Assembly: GCA_037783415.1 (NCBI GenBank)
Contig: JAZGTN010000044.1
Coordinates: 4,762,548 to 4,826,547, forward strand
Source of the DNA: Leptasterias polaris
Lineage: Eukaryota; Echinodermata; Asteroidea; Forcipulatida; Asteriidae
Direction: 5' to 3'
Length of the DNA stretch: 64,000 nt
Part shown: positions 46,564 to 57,195 of the stretch, piece by piece
Layout: every line of letters begins with the position of its first letter
Numbering within the stretch: position 1 is the first letter of the stretch
Translations under genes and position numbers: made by a program
Notes under the pieces: model-generated
The model's input: the letters and a program-made list of their open reading frames with translations, nothing else
Databases searched by the model: none
Told to the model about the DNA's origin: nothing

Positions 46564-49239
46564 TTCTGGAATATTAAGCCAAACCAAGACTGGTCTCCTT
46601 TCAAGGCAAAGCTTAGTCATAATTTTAAAGATTGGGACCCAATTACGAAGTCAGCCAGTGAGGCGTGGGAGGAATGGAAAAAACTCACACTACAAGCCGC
46701 AAAGGAAACAATAGGCTACAAACTAAAGCGAACAAATTGTAAAGCTTGGTTTGACAAAGACATACATGACTCAATATCCACAAGAAAGGAAGCCTGTCGG
46801 GCACATCGACACTACTGTAAGAACAAAGGAAAACCCGACTTTGATCAAGATGTCGGCAACTCCCTTTGGGAGGATTACCAAGATAAACGTACTCAGTGTA
46901 AATCCTTAATAAGGCAAAAGACGATGACTAAGAGGGTTGATCGATGTTCGGATATCATGAAAAGGGGTGGCGTACAAAGCCGCGATTTCTGGCAACAACT
47001 GAAAGGTAATAAAGTAAATAACTTGAAAGTACCGTCGATTAGAATTCCCGGAACAACACAAACAACCTCGGACCATAAACAAATGGAATCCACGCTCAAG
47101 ATGTATTATAATACGCTGGGGAAAAAGAAACATGTCATGAATGAACATGACGCAGAACCTACGGGATACACTAGGGACACCGAACTAAAAAATGACAAAA
47201 ATGACAAATGTACAATTAAACTGGACTCTCTGGATTTCTCAATTAAGGATGTAATTGATGCGATTCATGAATGTAAAAATAACAAGAGCCCTGGTGTTGA
47301 TACTATCACAAACGAAATGATAAAAAATGGTGGTGATGGAATGATTATTTCATTATACAATCTGTTCAAAAGACTTAATCACCTTGAATGTACCCCTGAC
47401 GAATGGAATAAAGGAATAATCATACCGATTTTCAAAAAAGGAGACAAGAAAGATTTGAACAACTATAGAGGTATAACTCTTACCTCATGTGTATCAAAGG
47501 TTTATAACAGGATAATATCACAAGCAATTTCACAGTTCATTGAAGACAATAATATTCTTACTGAAGTTCAAGGTAGCTTTCGCAAAGGTAGACGCTGTGA
47601 GGACCACATATTTACCCTTAAGAGTATTTTAGCCGCTCGAAAAGCTGAAGGAAAACATACTTATCTAGCATTCTTAGATTTCAAAAAAGCATTCGATACC
47701 GTCTGGAGGGAAGGTCTTCTAGTCGCAGCACAAAATATCGGGATTAGCGGGAGCCTTCTAAATATTTTGAGAAATATGTACAAAAATACTGAATCCAAAG
47801 TTAAATTTAATGATATTGAAACATCCTTTTTCGATGTAGACGAAGGAGTAAAGCAGGGATGTGTATTATCCCCTATTCTTTTCTGTATATATATAAACGA
47901 ACTGGCTAAAATGATTACTAAGGAAAACCGAGGTGTTACAATCTTAAACCAAAAGATCGGATGCCTCTTCTGGGCCGATGATGTGGTCCTAATAGGAAAC
48001 AGTGAAACAGACTTAACAATGTTGCTTGATACAGCAAATGAATTTTCTAAGCGATGGAAGCTATCATTTAACCACACTAAATCAAACGTACTGATAACTG
48101 GCCAACGGACCAATCCACATAGGAAATGGGTAATCGGAAATCAATATATTACCGAAATAAACACGTATAAATATCTTGGCATTTATATTTCAAGGGATCT
48201 TTCGGATCATGTTCACATAGAGGAAACCTTAAAAAAAGGTAATCGTATAATATCTTATATAAAGTCAATAATTGATAGTCAAGATGATTTTAACAGAGTG
48301 TACTACGGGGATATACTATGGAAATCCATAGGCCTTTCATCAATTAATTACGGCTGCTCAGTGTGGTTTGGTAATGGAAAATCGCCTGTACTTAAACTTG
48401 AAAACCTACAGTATCAAATGGCGAAAATTATTCTTAAAGCCCCGAGAAACGTTGCAAAGGAAGCATTATATGGTGATTTGGGCTGGCAATCGCTAGCCTC
48501 GATTCAAAATACACAACGTGTTCAGTACTTTAATCGTTTGAAAAGCATGGATGACGATCGCTGGCCAAAACTCTTATTCAATGCCATATTTGCAATTCAG
48601 GACACCCTGAAGTGGTCTTGGCTTCGTAACATTCGCGACATACTGGCGGAGTGTAACATGGATAATTCTTATAATGTAGATAGTGAAATAATCCCGCGAT
48701 GGGCCAATACTTTCAAAAGCAATTATAAAGCTATTGACTACAACAATTGGTACGATAACGCTCAGGGTAAATCAACACTAAGAAACTACATCAAACACAA
48801 GACACAGCCTTCCCTTGAACCGTATCTATTGGACAAACTTAACTTCGCTGGGTGCAACTTGAAATTTAAGGCAAGATCAAACGTGCTGAACCTGGAAGGT
48901 AGAAAGATAGCTTGGTCGAACGAATATAATGGGATTTGTAAACTATGTAATAAAGATAAGCAAGAAACAATCGAACACTTCATGTTTGAGTGCACCAAAT
49001 TGGCCATAATAAGAGACACTTCTTTTAACATGTTAAAAAATAATCTACTAAATAATGGATGGGACAATATGTGGCAACTCTTTATAAATGGCAACATAGA
49101 TATAAAACGTCATCTAATGTTAGATAATATCTTCCAGGATAATAACGAGATAGGTCGTATACTTGACCAAGGATGCAAACAATTTTTATTATGTGCATGG
49201 AAAGCTAGGACGGAATTATATAACAATATCACAGACTAG
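46564..49239 (+). CDS. LINE reverse transcriptase, open 891-codon frame without start
   Basis: The frame is open from the first base of the LINE (FWNIKPNQDWSPFKAK) to TAG at 49237. The first ATG is at 46924. RT blocks are clear: PIFKKGDKKDLNNYRGI, AFLDFKKAFDTVW (around residue 370), GVKQGCVLSPILF, and FWADDVVLIG with the catalytic ADD (around 468). The C-terminus has a CKLCNKDKQETIEHFMFEC zinc knuckle (around 790), usual in LINE ORF2 proteins. It makes cDNA on nicked target DNA. The apurinic endonuclease is lost by truncation. The lack of any stop implies a young insertion. Confidence 0.9.
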   Translation, partial: FWNIKPNQDWSPFKAKLSHNFKDWDPITKSASEAWEEWKKLTLQAAKETIGYKLKRTNCKAWFDKDIHDSISTRKEACRAHRHYCKNKGKPDFDQDVGNSLWEDYQDKRTQCKSLIRQKTMTKRVDRCSDIMKRGGVQSRDFWQQLKGNKVNNLKVPSIRIPGTTQTTSDHKQMESTLKMYYNTLGKKKHVMNEHDAEPTGYTRDTELKNDKNDKCTIKLDSLDFSIKDVIDAIHECKNNKSPGVDTITNEMIKNGGDGMIISLYNLFKRLNHLECTPDEWNKGIIIPIFKKGDKKDLNNYRGITLTSCVSKVYNRIISQAISQFIEDNNILTEVQGSFRKGRRCEDHIFTLKSILAARKAEGKHTYLAFLDFKKAFDTVWREGLLVAAQNIGISGSLLNILRNMYKNTESKVKFNDIETSFFDVDEGVKQGCVLSPILFCIYINELAKMITKENRGVTILNQKIGCLFWADDVVLIGNSETDLTMLLDTANEFSKRWKLSFNHTKSNVLITGQRTNPHRKWVIGNQYITEINTYKYLGIYISRDLSDHVHIEETLKKGNRIISYIKSIIDSQDDFNRVYYGDILWKSIGLSSINYGCSVWFGNGKSPVLKLENLQYQMAKIILKAPRNVAKEALYGDLGWQSLASIQNTQRVQYFNRLKSMDDDRWPKLLFNAIFAIQDTLKWSWLRNIRDILAECNMDNSYNVDSEIIPRWANTFKSNYKAIDYNNWYDNAQGKSTLRNYIKHKTQPSLEPYLLDKLNFAGCNLKFKARSNVLNLEGRKIAWSNEYNGICKLCNKDKQETIEHFMFECTKLAIIRDTSFNMLKNNLLNNGWDNMWQLFINGNIDIKRHLMLDNIFQDNNEIGRILDQGCKQFLLCAWKARTELYNNITD

Positions 49240-49673
49240 TTATGTACAATTTAAATGATACGACTGGATATAATATTATACTGATCATTAAGTTATATAA
49301 GCTGCAGTACTAGTTCTGGAAAATCAACAACAGCGCTAATTAATTAATTCCCTGTATTCTTTATACATTGTGTCTTACATTGCATGTATATATTACATTG
49401 CATTATTATTTTTTTTTTTGTATTGCTTCGATATTCTGTATGTCTAAATGTTATGTATGTGTTCAAACTATGTACCTACGGGTATACAGACATGTATATG
49501 TATTTCTGCGATGTTAATTATGTCTACTACATGCACTGTACTTTTGTATTCTAAATCGTTTATACAGCATATTTGTAACTTGAATAATTTGTATATGGAC
49601 GCACCACCTATATACTTGTAGTGTTGGGTGTGTGCCACTGTTTTAAAAGTGAGTGCCAATAAATAAATAAATA
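46564..49673 (+). mobile_element. 5'-truncated LINE nested in the TA element
   Basis: It begins abruptly inside an open frame and ends in (AATA)n just before 49674. AACA flanks both ends (46560-46563, 49674-49677). The broken host motif (TAAGCTAAATTGGTATC ... TTTAACA | CATGTCAAAAAGC) is whole in the inverted tandem units at 50330-50350, which fixes the insertion point. No endonuclease domain remains. The clade is not certain (I/Nimb/Daphne-like by general look). Confidence 0.85.
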
Positions 49674-49679
49674 AACATG

Positions 49680-50070
49680 TCAAAAAGCTAAACGTGTTGC
49701 GATCAATGCAGGTTTGAACTGGTTTGAACATTCAAATACACCAGAATGTGTGTTCATCATTTTAGTACGTTTGCTACCTGAGCAATTTTACTTGCCATGA
49801 GGGGCTAAACGTGTGGAGCATTTTTGATACCTTTGTAAAGTTACGTATTACCAAAATGCGAATTATTTTAAACCCTTTTAATTATGTGTTTATGCCATAT
49901 AGCAAAAACGCTCTCCAAGGAAGGCCTATATGCCTACGTGGAAGCCTATCATGACTAGCTGCTTAGCTTTTTCATACCAATAGCAAACGTATTCAATGAT
50001 GTAAACACATTCTGGTGTATTCAAATGTTCAAACCAGTTCAAAACACGTTTAGCTTTTGACATGTTAAAG
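49680..50070. repeat. Inverted repeat inside the TA element
   Basis: CAAAAAGCTAAACGTGTTG ... GGTTTGAACTGGTTTGAACA ... CACCAGAATGTG (49680-49755) recurs inverted at 50000-50070. It adds a stem near the right part of the element. Confidence 0.75.
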
Positions 50071-50540
50071 AGATAGCATTTAGCTTCAAACATATTTCTG
50101 AACGTGTTTGCGTGTAAACATGTTTTGTATGTGTTTAAATTCAAAACTGCATTTCAAACAAGCACAACAAATCTCAACCCGTTTAGCTTTTTGACATGTT
50201 AAAGAGGTAGCCATTTAGCTTCAAACATATTTCTAAACATGTTTGCGTGTAAACATGTTTTGATTGTGTTTAAATTCAAAACTTCACTTAAAACAAGCAC
50301 AACAAATCTCAACACGTTTAGCTTTTTGACATGTTAAGGAGATACCCATTTAGCTTACAAACATATTTCTAAACATGTTTGCGTGTAAACATGTTTTGTA
50401 TGTGTTTAAAATCAAAACTTCACTTAAAACAAGCATAACAAATCTCAACACGTTTAGCTTTTTGACATGTTAAGGAGATACCCATTGCATATTTCTAAAC
50501 ATGTTTGCGTGTAAACATGTTGTGTGTGTGTTTAAACGCT
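50070..50540. repeat. ~136-bp tandem repeat, about 3.5 units
   Basis: The units contain CGTTTAGCTTTTTGACATGT, AAACATATTTCTAAACATGT and TTTGCGTGTAAACATGTT. An inverted partial unit lies in the left part of the TA element (46490-46563), so the TA element has satellite-like long inverted arms. Confidence 0.8.
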
Positions 50541-51004
50541 AAGCGCCGTTTTTACAGTGTAGGTGGATTTCTCAGCTGATTGTTAGGTCATGTAATTGCC
50601 AAAAGAGCAGTGGCGTTACTAATAAGGGGCGGGGATGTGCAGTCCAATTAATTGATGTTCCTGCCCCCCCTCCCCCACCCCAGTGCATGCCCACCCTTTT
50701 GAGATTAAAAAATTACCCGATTAAAAAGTTACAAAGTGAGAACTTCTATGCAGCATTTTCAGTTTAAATATTTTTCTTTTTACACGCATACTGTCTTTTT
50801 AACTGTTTTCACCTCCGTGGTACTAAAACAATTACAGACATGACAGAAGGTTCAACTTTCAAGGTTCATCTTCATTCAAGGTTCATTTTATTTCCACAGT
50901 TTTTATCAATAAAGCAAACTTCTAAGGCAACTTTAGGCAATGGTCCCTTTAGTTTTATGACATGCATTTGCATTGGAATGCGAGTACAACTACATATCCC
51001 AGGT

Positions 51005-51160
51005 AGCAAGCCCATATGGGCCCCATATGGGTCCCATATGGGCCAGAATATGGGCCAGAATATGGGCCCCATGTGGGGATAACCCATATGGGGCCCTGGG
51101 GGGCCATAAAAATATGGATGGGATGGCCCATAACCCATAATTATGGGCCCATAATTATGT
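51005..51160. repeat. GCCCATATGGGC-type short repeat cluster
   Basis: At least six copies of CCATATGGG or CCCATAAT-type palindromic words occur in 150 bp, on both strands by symmetry. No coding. Function unknown. Confidence 0.7.
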
Positions 51161-52481
51161 TTTCTGATAGAGCGCCCTCTTTTGAATACTTCTCCTGATT
51201 AGCCCATGTTGATTTCCCAAATGGGGGACAGAATCTCCAGGGGGGGGGGGGGGAGAACAGATTTTCCCCACCGGCCTATGTCTTTCAGTTTTTCTAATAA
51301 TCCAGTATATTTCTAACAAACCGACTTTTAGTTTTCTTTGTACTTCAAGAATTCTTAGGGAGAATAAGCTCAAAGCACTGTAGCGAGTCTACGTATTACT
51401 CGATAACAGTACTTCGGATCCTTATACACGAGTCATCGATCATCCCACGTGTTTTTACCAGCCAGGTATACAGTGTTTACATTTTTGTCGTGGCTGTCAT
51501 CGTTGGTAAGTTCGTGAATAAAAACAGTTCCACGGTTATTCCACAATCTATAGAAATTATTATTAAACTGTCTTTAGGTTTGAAACTACAACTTTTAGAA
51601 GTTAAAACTAGTTAAAACTAGTTAAAACTAGTTCAAACAATAGCTCTACAGTGAAAAATACAACGGGCGCTTTGAGTCGACTTTGGCTGCTAGACCTGAC
51701 TCGATCGAGCCATGGACCTCCATGATCGAGCTCATACAGTGACTGAGCATCGGCTCGCCAGATCAAGACAGTGCCCAATTTCATTTCAGCACAAAAAGTA
51801 GCCAAGCACAAAGGTATGCTTACCAGAATAAGGTTACCAGCCAAACTACCGTAAAACATGTGCAATTTGTGACTGGTGTCCTGCTCATTTCTGTTTAGCA
51901 GACAATTGTCAAACAATATTTTCTGCTTTAAAAGTTTAAGCAGCTCTAAATTTGGCCAAGGTCATCTGACACGGTTCTGTTCTGCATTATTGAAAATGTA
52001 TTATAATTGTTTAAATAAATAATTAATAATAAAACAATTGATGGGTGGAGCTACATCAGCTGGTTAACCCTCAGAGCTGCCTTGAAATTGTTTTTTACAT
52101 ATATATACAGATGTCAAAATTATTTTACAAAAAAGGCAGCACCCCCATCCAGTTTGTTAACACATTGTCATTGACCGGGCGCGGCGGGTTAAGCTGTTTC
52201 TTGTTTGTTGAAATTGTAATTTTCTCATTAAAGATTACTCATGGAAGTGATATTAAATGCATTTAAAGGATGCTAAGATTAAGAATAAGAGCATTGAAAA
52301 TTGTTGTATGAAACTGTTAAGCAAAAATTAGTCGCCACTGGTGTTGGACATGTTGGATACTGCTCTCCAAATACATTAAACAGAATAACAGACACACAAG
52401 TGTTGCCCTGTTAAATAAAACTGACATTTGTTTGTTTGTCTATTTGTACATGTCGGGTTCAGTAGTCTACAGTCAGTAAGG
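51161..52481. other. Intergenic stretch upstream of aprataxin
   Basis: Contains a poly(G) run (51240-51253), a short triplicated GTTAAAACTA motif (51601-51631) and AT-rich DNA. I looked for an FHA-domain exon and saw none. Confidence 0.45.
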
Positions 52482-55400
52482 ATGGCAACTGCTCGGACTG
52501 GGACAAAACGTCCTACAGGACCTCCTAGCACTAGCAGTAGTGGCCCCCCGGCAAAGAAGGGACACTGGAGTCTAGGTTTACTGGACACAATGAAAGATCC
52601 ATCATGTCAGGTTTACACGGACGATAGGGTGGTCGTCATTAAAGACAAGTATCCAAAGGTTTGTATTAAAAGTAGGGCAGGCCTCGAATTAACCCGCAGC
52701 ACCAACAGCAAGTGCTGTGGTGCCCTGTGCTTTTGCTGTGTGCCCTTTGCAAAGTTCCCATACAAATTTACATTTTCCTCATTGAATTGCCCATTACAAG
52801 AGGAAAATTGCTGTGCCCCTTCAAGAGCGAAGTTAAAGGCCTGGTAGGGTCATGGATTTAGGTATTTTTGTATGCTGATTTATTAGTAAAGTTATAAAGA
52901 ATGATTCAATAAAAGTCAACTGTGAAAGTTGCAGCTGAATACAGTGTCTACTCGCTGAGAAAACAGCAAAAGAAAATCATAATTTATTCCTCGTTTAGCG
53001 AGGTGACAGCGGGTGTGAACCGCATCTCTGGCTGCAGCATTCACAACTGGACAAGTTATGGACATTGAATTTTCAGTCAACCCTCCGAAATCTCTGAGAA
53101 ACGATTCCATGCATGACTCCTTTGTAAGGTTCAAATGTTTTGGGGTGAAAAATTATTCAAACTATTACTTCAAAGGGAATCCTTTCTCAAAATAGTTTAT
53201 ATTATCAACAGCAGCTGTAATGCTTCTCAACAAATAAGTTTTTATCGTCATAAGTACATGTATTTACCAGTCCATGACCCTGCCTTTGAAAGGTAAACTT
53301 CAAACTTTTTTTTCCCCCTTGATTTCAAGGATGACTGTACTGAGTATGCGAACCCGAACAAATTTAGGTCAGCAAGAATTCAACCTTCACTGCTTTACAA
53401 CTGCTAGTAATTTTTTGTTCTCTCTACCCCCCCACCCCCCAGGCCAGATTTCATTACCTAGTTCTACCCAGAGAGCAGATAACCAAATTGAAGGCCCTCA
53501 AGCCAAGTCATTTGGACTTACTCAGACACATGGAGGAGGTGGGAGACAAAGTCATTAAGGAGTAAGTTGAAATTGAGAATCAGTTACCTGCCAACTGTTC
53601 AGATTGTTCCTATTTCTGAGGTTTCAATGTTGGCAGGTGTGGGAAAGGGGCTGTGTCCTCATGATCAAGGCAGGCCTGTGGCTATGGAATTATAAACTCT
53701 CAGCCAGTCACCGCATGCGCACGCCCTCCCTCTGTATCATACCTATGGAGAGGGTGCATGTATGCTGTAACTGGGTTAGAGTTCATAATTCCAAGTTGAT
53801 CCCCTCAGCCACACTTTTGGATCTCATGCATTCTAGGACAAGTTAGGGGTGGTCGGGTTGCAGGCGTAGTGGTTTCTTTCCTTGCCTTCAACGTCTAGGC
53901 CCCCAGTTCGAATCCTGTCAGGGATACGATGTGGATTGGGTTTTCAGTCCCTACCTGATTGCATGGGTTTTCCGTGGAATAAATCTCTGGGGTTTTCCTA
54001 CTAAAACTGAAAATACTTTCCCTGTCTTTGGGATATTAGGCTAGCATACAGTGATTAAGTTTGCTTTTCTGAGAGCCCTTATTAATAAAAAACTAAAAAA
54101 GTTGGTTCAAGCTGTAGAAAACTGTAGAATACGGATTATTGTTGTCGCACTCAAACAGGAGTGACATCTCCTCCAAGAGTAAGTAAACAGACACCATGAG
54201 GTACTACTTTCTACTTTTCAATTTTGTCTTATTTGTTGTGTCAGAGCCATCGGTGAAGAAGGACTCACGTACAGACTTGGGTATCACGCAGTTCCAAGCA
54301 TGAGGTAAGACAAGATGGTCTGCTGAAGCAACTGAACAAAAGATCATCAACATGAACTTCGGCTTTGATCAAGAACTTATTTGTAGGGACTTGGGTAGAC
54401 TTGACCCAAGTTGAACTTTCGTCGAGTCCTTGGTCGTCTGATTAATCCTTTATTTCACCACTTTGTTGTGCGCCCTCACTCCACAGGAGGGGGCACATTA
54501 AAAAAGCTCATCAGAGCTAGCTATGTACCGTTGACTCGGTTAGCATGAAAACCTGACTTGAACCAAGTCTAGGGCGGGCTTTGGTTTCCTGTCCCTCTAT
54601 CGGGGCTATGTACTCCACCCACGATATTTTGGCCCATTCACCTTGATTATACTTGAATATTGTTGACTGTATATTAAGATTGTGCTTAGTTTGTCCCCAT
54701 CATTGCATCAGATATTAGTTGCATTCATGTGTTTTATAATAAGTTAAGGCCCTTCCACACAAGCACCACTAACAAAGTAGGTAGTCCTGGACCTCTGTTA
54801 AAAAATAACGAGGGTCCTTGGTTATTATTTAACAAGGATAGCTTTCGACTGACTGATTTTAGGCTAACTATATCCTAATTTAATGGCAGATTATACAAAA
54901 AAGTATAATGGTGGTATTTTGCCAGCACTTCTCCTCTGTTTACTGCGAGGAGAGAACAAAACCGGAACAAAAACTCTTAAATTTACAGTCATGTCTACTT
55001 TTTTTCAGTCATTTACATCTGCATGCAATCAGCCAGGATTTTGATTCCCCGTCGCTAAAAACAAAGAAGCATTGGAACACCTTCACAACAGCATACTTTG
55101 TGGAATCAAAAGGTAGGAGGGAGATGAAAGGCCTGGTCTAGCCACCAACCCATCTGACCCGGTGCCAGGTGCAAACAAGTACGCCTTTTTCCCAAGAACT
55201 ATGTCAGTTTGGAACAGGCTACCACCATCTGTTGTTGCAACGAGTTGAAACCTCTTCGGTTTGCCCCACAACCACACATTGTCCATGAAAGGAGAGCCCT
55301 TGAGGGGTCGAAACACAAACACTTTTTCTCATTGATAGTATTTTTTCATTTGGGTTGAACAAAGAAAAAATGACAAGAACAGGATTTGAACCTGCGACCT

Positions 55401-57195
55401 CCAGATTACTGTGGCGGTTCTCTACCAACTGAGCTATGTAGCCATACATGTATGTTGGTAGTCTTCCTATTTTGACGGTCAATAAAAGATGTTTGGGGTG
55501 CCAGTCAGAAGCCCAAAGAGAGGTGGCATGGGGGCTGATAGTGCTTTTTTGGTTTGAAACTGATGGTCACCATTCAAATCGTGTCTGTCTGTCTGTCTGT
55601 TTGTATAATTATGTCTGGCTGTTTTCTACAAGCTTATGCTTATAAATCAAAACAGCCCCATACTCTATTTATTACATTTATCCTGCTAATTGCTGCTTAT
55701 TGTTTAGTTTTGCTTTATTCCATAATTACATGTACTTGTTGTAAGTTTTTCATAGAAGTATGGAAATAAATGTGTATCTGAATTGAAAATTGAGTACATT
55801 TGCAATTTTTACTGTTTCAGAAGTTATCGATCAATTGGAGAAAGAGGGCAAGGTGGATACATCCAGCAAGAATCCAGACGCTCTGCTCAAACTTCCTCTG
55901 CGGTAAGTCTCATCGCCATTATACCAATGGTAATAATATTACAATAATTATAATAATTAGTTCTTACATAGCGCATTTTTCAATAACGTATCAATGCTAA
56001 CATTGTCATTGGGCCAATAACATTCCTTTAATCTTTCTCAGCTCCCTGGGGAGTATACAGCCTGGGGAGTATACAGCCTCTGGCTGCTGTGGCGCTCCGG
56101 AAGGGCTTTTCAAACACAATATCAACCTCTACCTTTGCAGTTACTCATTTTTACCCCTGGGTGAAAAGAAGCAATTATAAAAAAAATCTTGCTAAAGGAC
56201 ACAGGTGTCATGACCAGGATTCTAACCCACACCCCGATGACTTAACTCGTTGACTGCCGCCTACGAGTATATTCGTAGTAACAGGTGTAACGGATTCTGC
56301 CACTACGAGTATACTCGTAGAGAATGAAAGGCTTTTGTATAGTGAATTGAATACACTGGCATCGCTGAGAACGCAACGAATACGCTTCTGGCAGTGGTGA
56401 CGACACATCATCAGAATTTGTATGCTACAACATGTAGACACAAAAAAAAATACCTATTTGGTATGCGCGCATGCGCACCACACTTAGATGCTTGGCAAAT
56501 GGGATGCCCCTACGAATTTATGACCGGCAGTCAATGTGTTAACCACCAGAATTGGTATCAATTTTTGGAACACCAAGAACGAAATGCTCTATTGAGAATA
56601 TCATTGTCAAAAAGAAACCTTAACCAAGTGAAGACGGCAAACATTCTTATAAACTGCAGCGGGGTTTACTTTTCTCTTTGGAGAAAATTGGAACAAAAGC
56701 CCTCTATGTTCACACCGACACGACCAGCCACTTGGCCACAAGCCACGGACGATAATCCGCCATGGCCTCTTGTTGTCAATAAACACATCACATTATGAAC
56801 CACGGTGAGAAAATAACATCAAACACCTTTGTTTTAGCAGGAGTTTTGTACACTTTCATAAAATGTTGTTTGATTGCAGCAGTTAAAAATAAGCTGTGGT
56901 GATTTTTGTTGTTGTTTTGTTAAGGTGTTTCATAATTACGCTATTTTCCGAACTTGACAGTTTTTCAGATAAGAATTGTTTTCTCGGTAGGACTGAAACA
57001 AGTATAGATTATAATCATTTAGCTTCAGATTAAAACTAATTGATTTTTTTTTTTATCACTAAGTTATAATTATTTAATTCAAACAAGCTTTTTTCTTTGT
57101 TTTGTTGTGTTTTTAGGTGCCATGTATGTAAACTGGAGCTGGGCAACATTCCCAAACTTAAGGCACACATCGTCACTCACATCAAGAAGAGCTGA
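52482..57195 (+). CDS. APTX: Aprataxin (HIT + C2HH zinc finger), short form
   Basis: Six exons, 52482-52658, 53443-53561, 54245-54304, 55009-55112, 55821-55902 and 57117-57195, join in phase to 206 aa. Exon 1 encodes a basic tail then [16 protein letters not shown] and [10 protein letters not shown]. Exon 2 starts [11 protein letters not shown]. Exon 3 has [11 protein letters not shown]. Exon 4 has the histidine triad HLHLHAIS, then QDFDSP and KKHWNTF. Exon 6 has the finger [17 protein letters not shown] then IVTH. Aprataxin removes 5'-AMP from abortive DNA ligation ends in the nucleus. The FHA domain of vertebrate aprataxin (XRCC1/XRCC4 binding) is absent unless encoded outside the window. 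The start is chosen at ATG 52482; the frame is open upstream, so an extra 5' exon is possible. Confidence 0.92.
52900..53290. repeat. Degenerate TTAA-MITE relative in aprataxin intron 1
   Basis: The ending CTTCAAAGGGAATCCTTTCT ... AGCAGCTGTAATGCTTCTCA ... CCCTGCCTTTGAAAGG recalls the element at 683-1069. TIRs are decayed. Confidence 0.4.
53845..54060 (+). repeat. tRNA-derived SINE in aprataxin intron 2
   Basis: A decayed tRNA head (GGTCGGGTTGCAGGCGTAGT) is followed by B box AGTTCGAATCCTGTCAGGG, then GTGGATTGGGTTTTCAGTCC, GGGTTTTCC and CTCTGGGGTTTTCCTAC. The same style of tail occurs in the SINE at 12688-13040. Confidence 0.65.
55345..55510 (-). repeat. tRNA-derived SINE in aprataxin intron 4
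   Basis: On - it reads TAGCTCAGTTGGTAGAG (A box), then GCAGGTTCAAATCCTG (B box), then a tail with TTTTTCTTTGTTCAACCC. Upstream is GGGCTTCTGACTGGCACCCC. It is closely matched at 60980-61145, which sits in the Bok intron. Confidence 0.75.
56035..56245 (-). repeat. SINE, V-type tail, copy 2
   Basis: Same family as 35215-35440. The B box is GGTTAGAATCCTGGTCATGA on -, then TGTGTCC and CACCCAGGGGTAAA. It has a local duplication of CTGGGGAGTATACAGCC. It is interrupted at its head by a TTAA MITE. Confidence 0.6.
56246..56538. mobile_element. piggyBac-like MITE with TTAA target duplication
   Basis: TTAA (56242-56245) then CTCGTTGACTGCCG. At the right CGGCAGTCAATGTG then TTAA (56539-56542). TTAA plus a C-starting TIR is usual for piggyBac relatives. 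Inner palindromes TACGAGTATACTCGTA occur near 56260-56320. It is inserted in the SINE head, inside aprataxin intron 5. Confidence 0.8.

Larger units (their letters stand above)
45812..50559. mobile_element. TA-flanked TIR element, host of a nested LINE
   Basis: The ends CACTGTAAAAACGGCG and CGCCGTTTTTACAGTG are perfect inverted repeats flanked by TA (45810-45811 and 50560-50561). The copy 1 locus reads CAGCTGAATTAGGTGG at 28460-28475, a clean empty site with one TA. TA duplication suits Tc1/mariner-type or similar machinery. Without the nested LINE the element would be about 1.64 kb. It is rich in ACATGTTTAG and CACGTTTAGC motifs and codes for nothing visible. Confidence 0.9.
31750..51000. 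repeat. Segmental duplication, copy 2
   Basis: This is the counterpart of 15420-29000. It contains gene B, its 3' flank (37.6-43.25 kb), four insertions absent from copy 1, and the terminal block that ends near 51000. The similarity is strongest from the glycine-zipper region of the gene through about 3 kb downstream. Confidence 0.85.

Noticed and set aside
51005..51160. Cluster of SRF CArG boxes
   Set aside because: The words have CC-ATAT-GG with four A/T bases, whereas a CArG box needs six.
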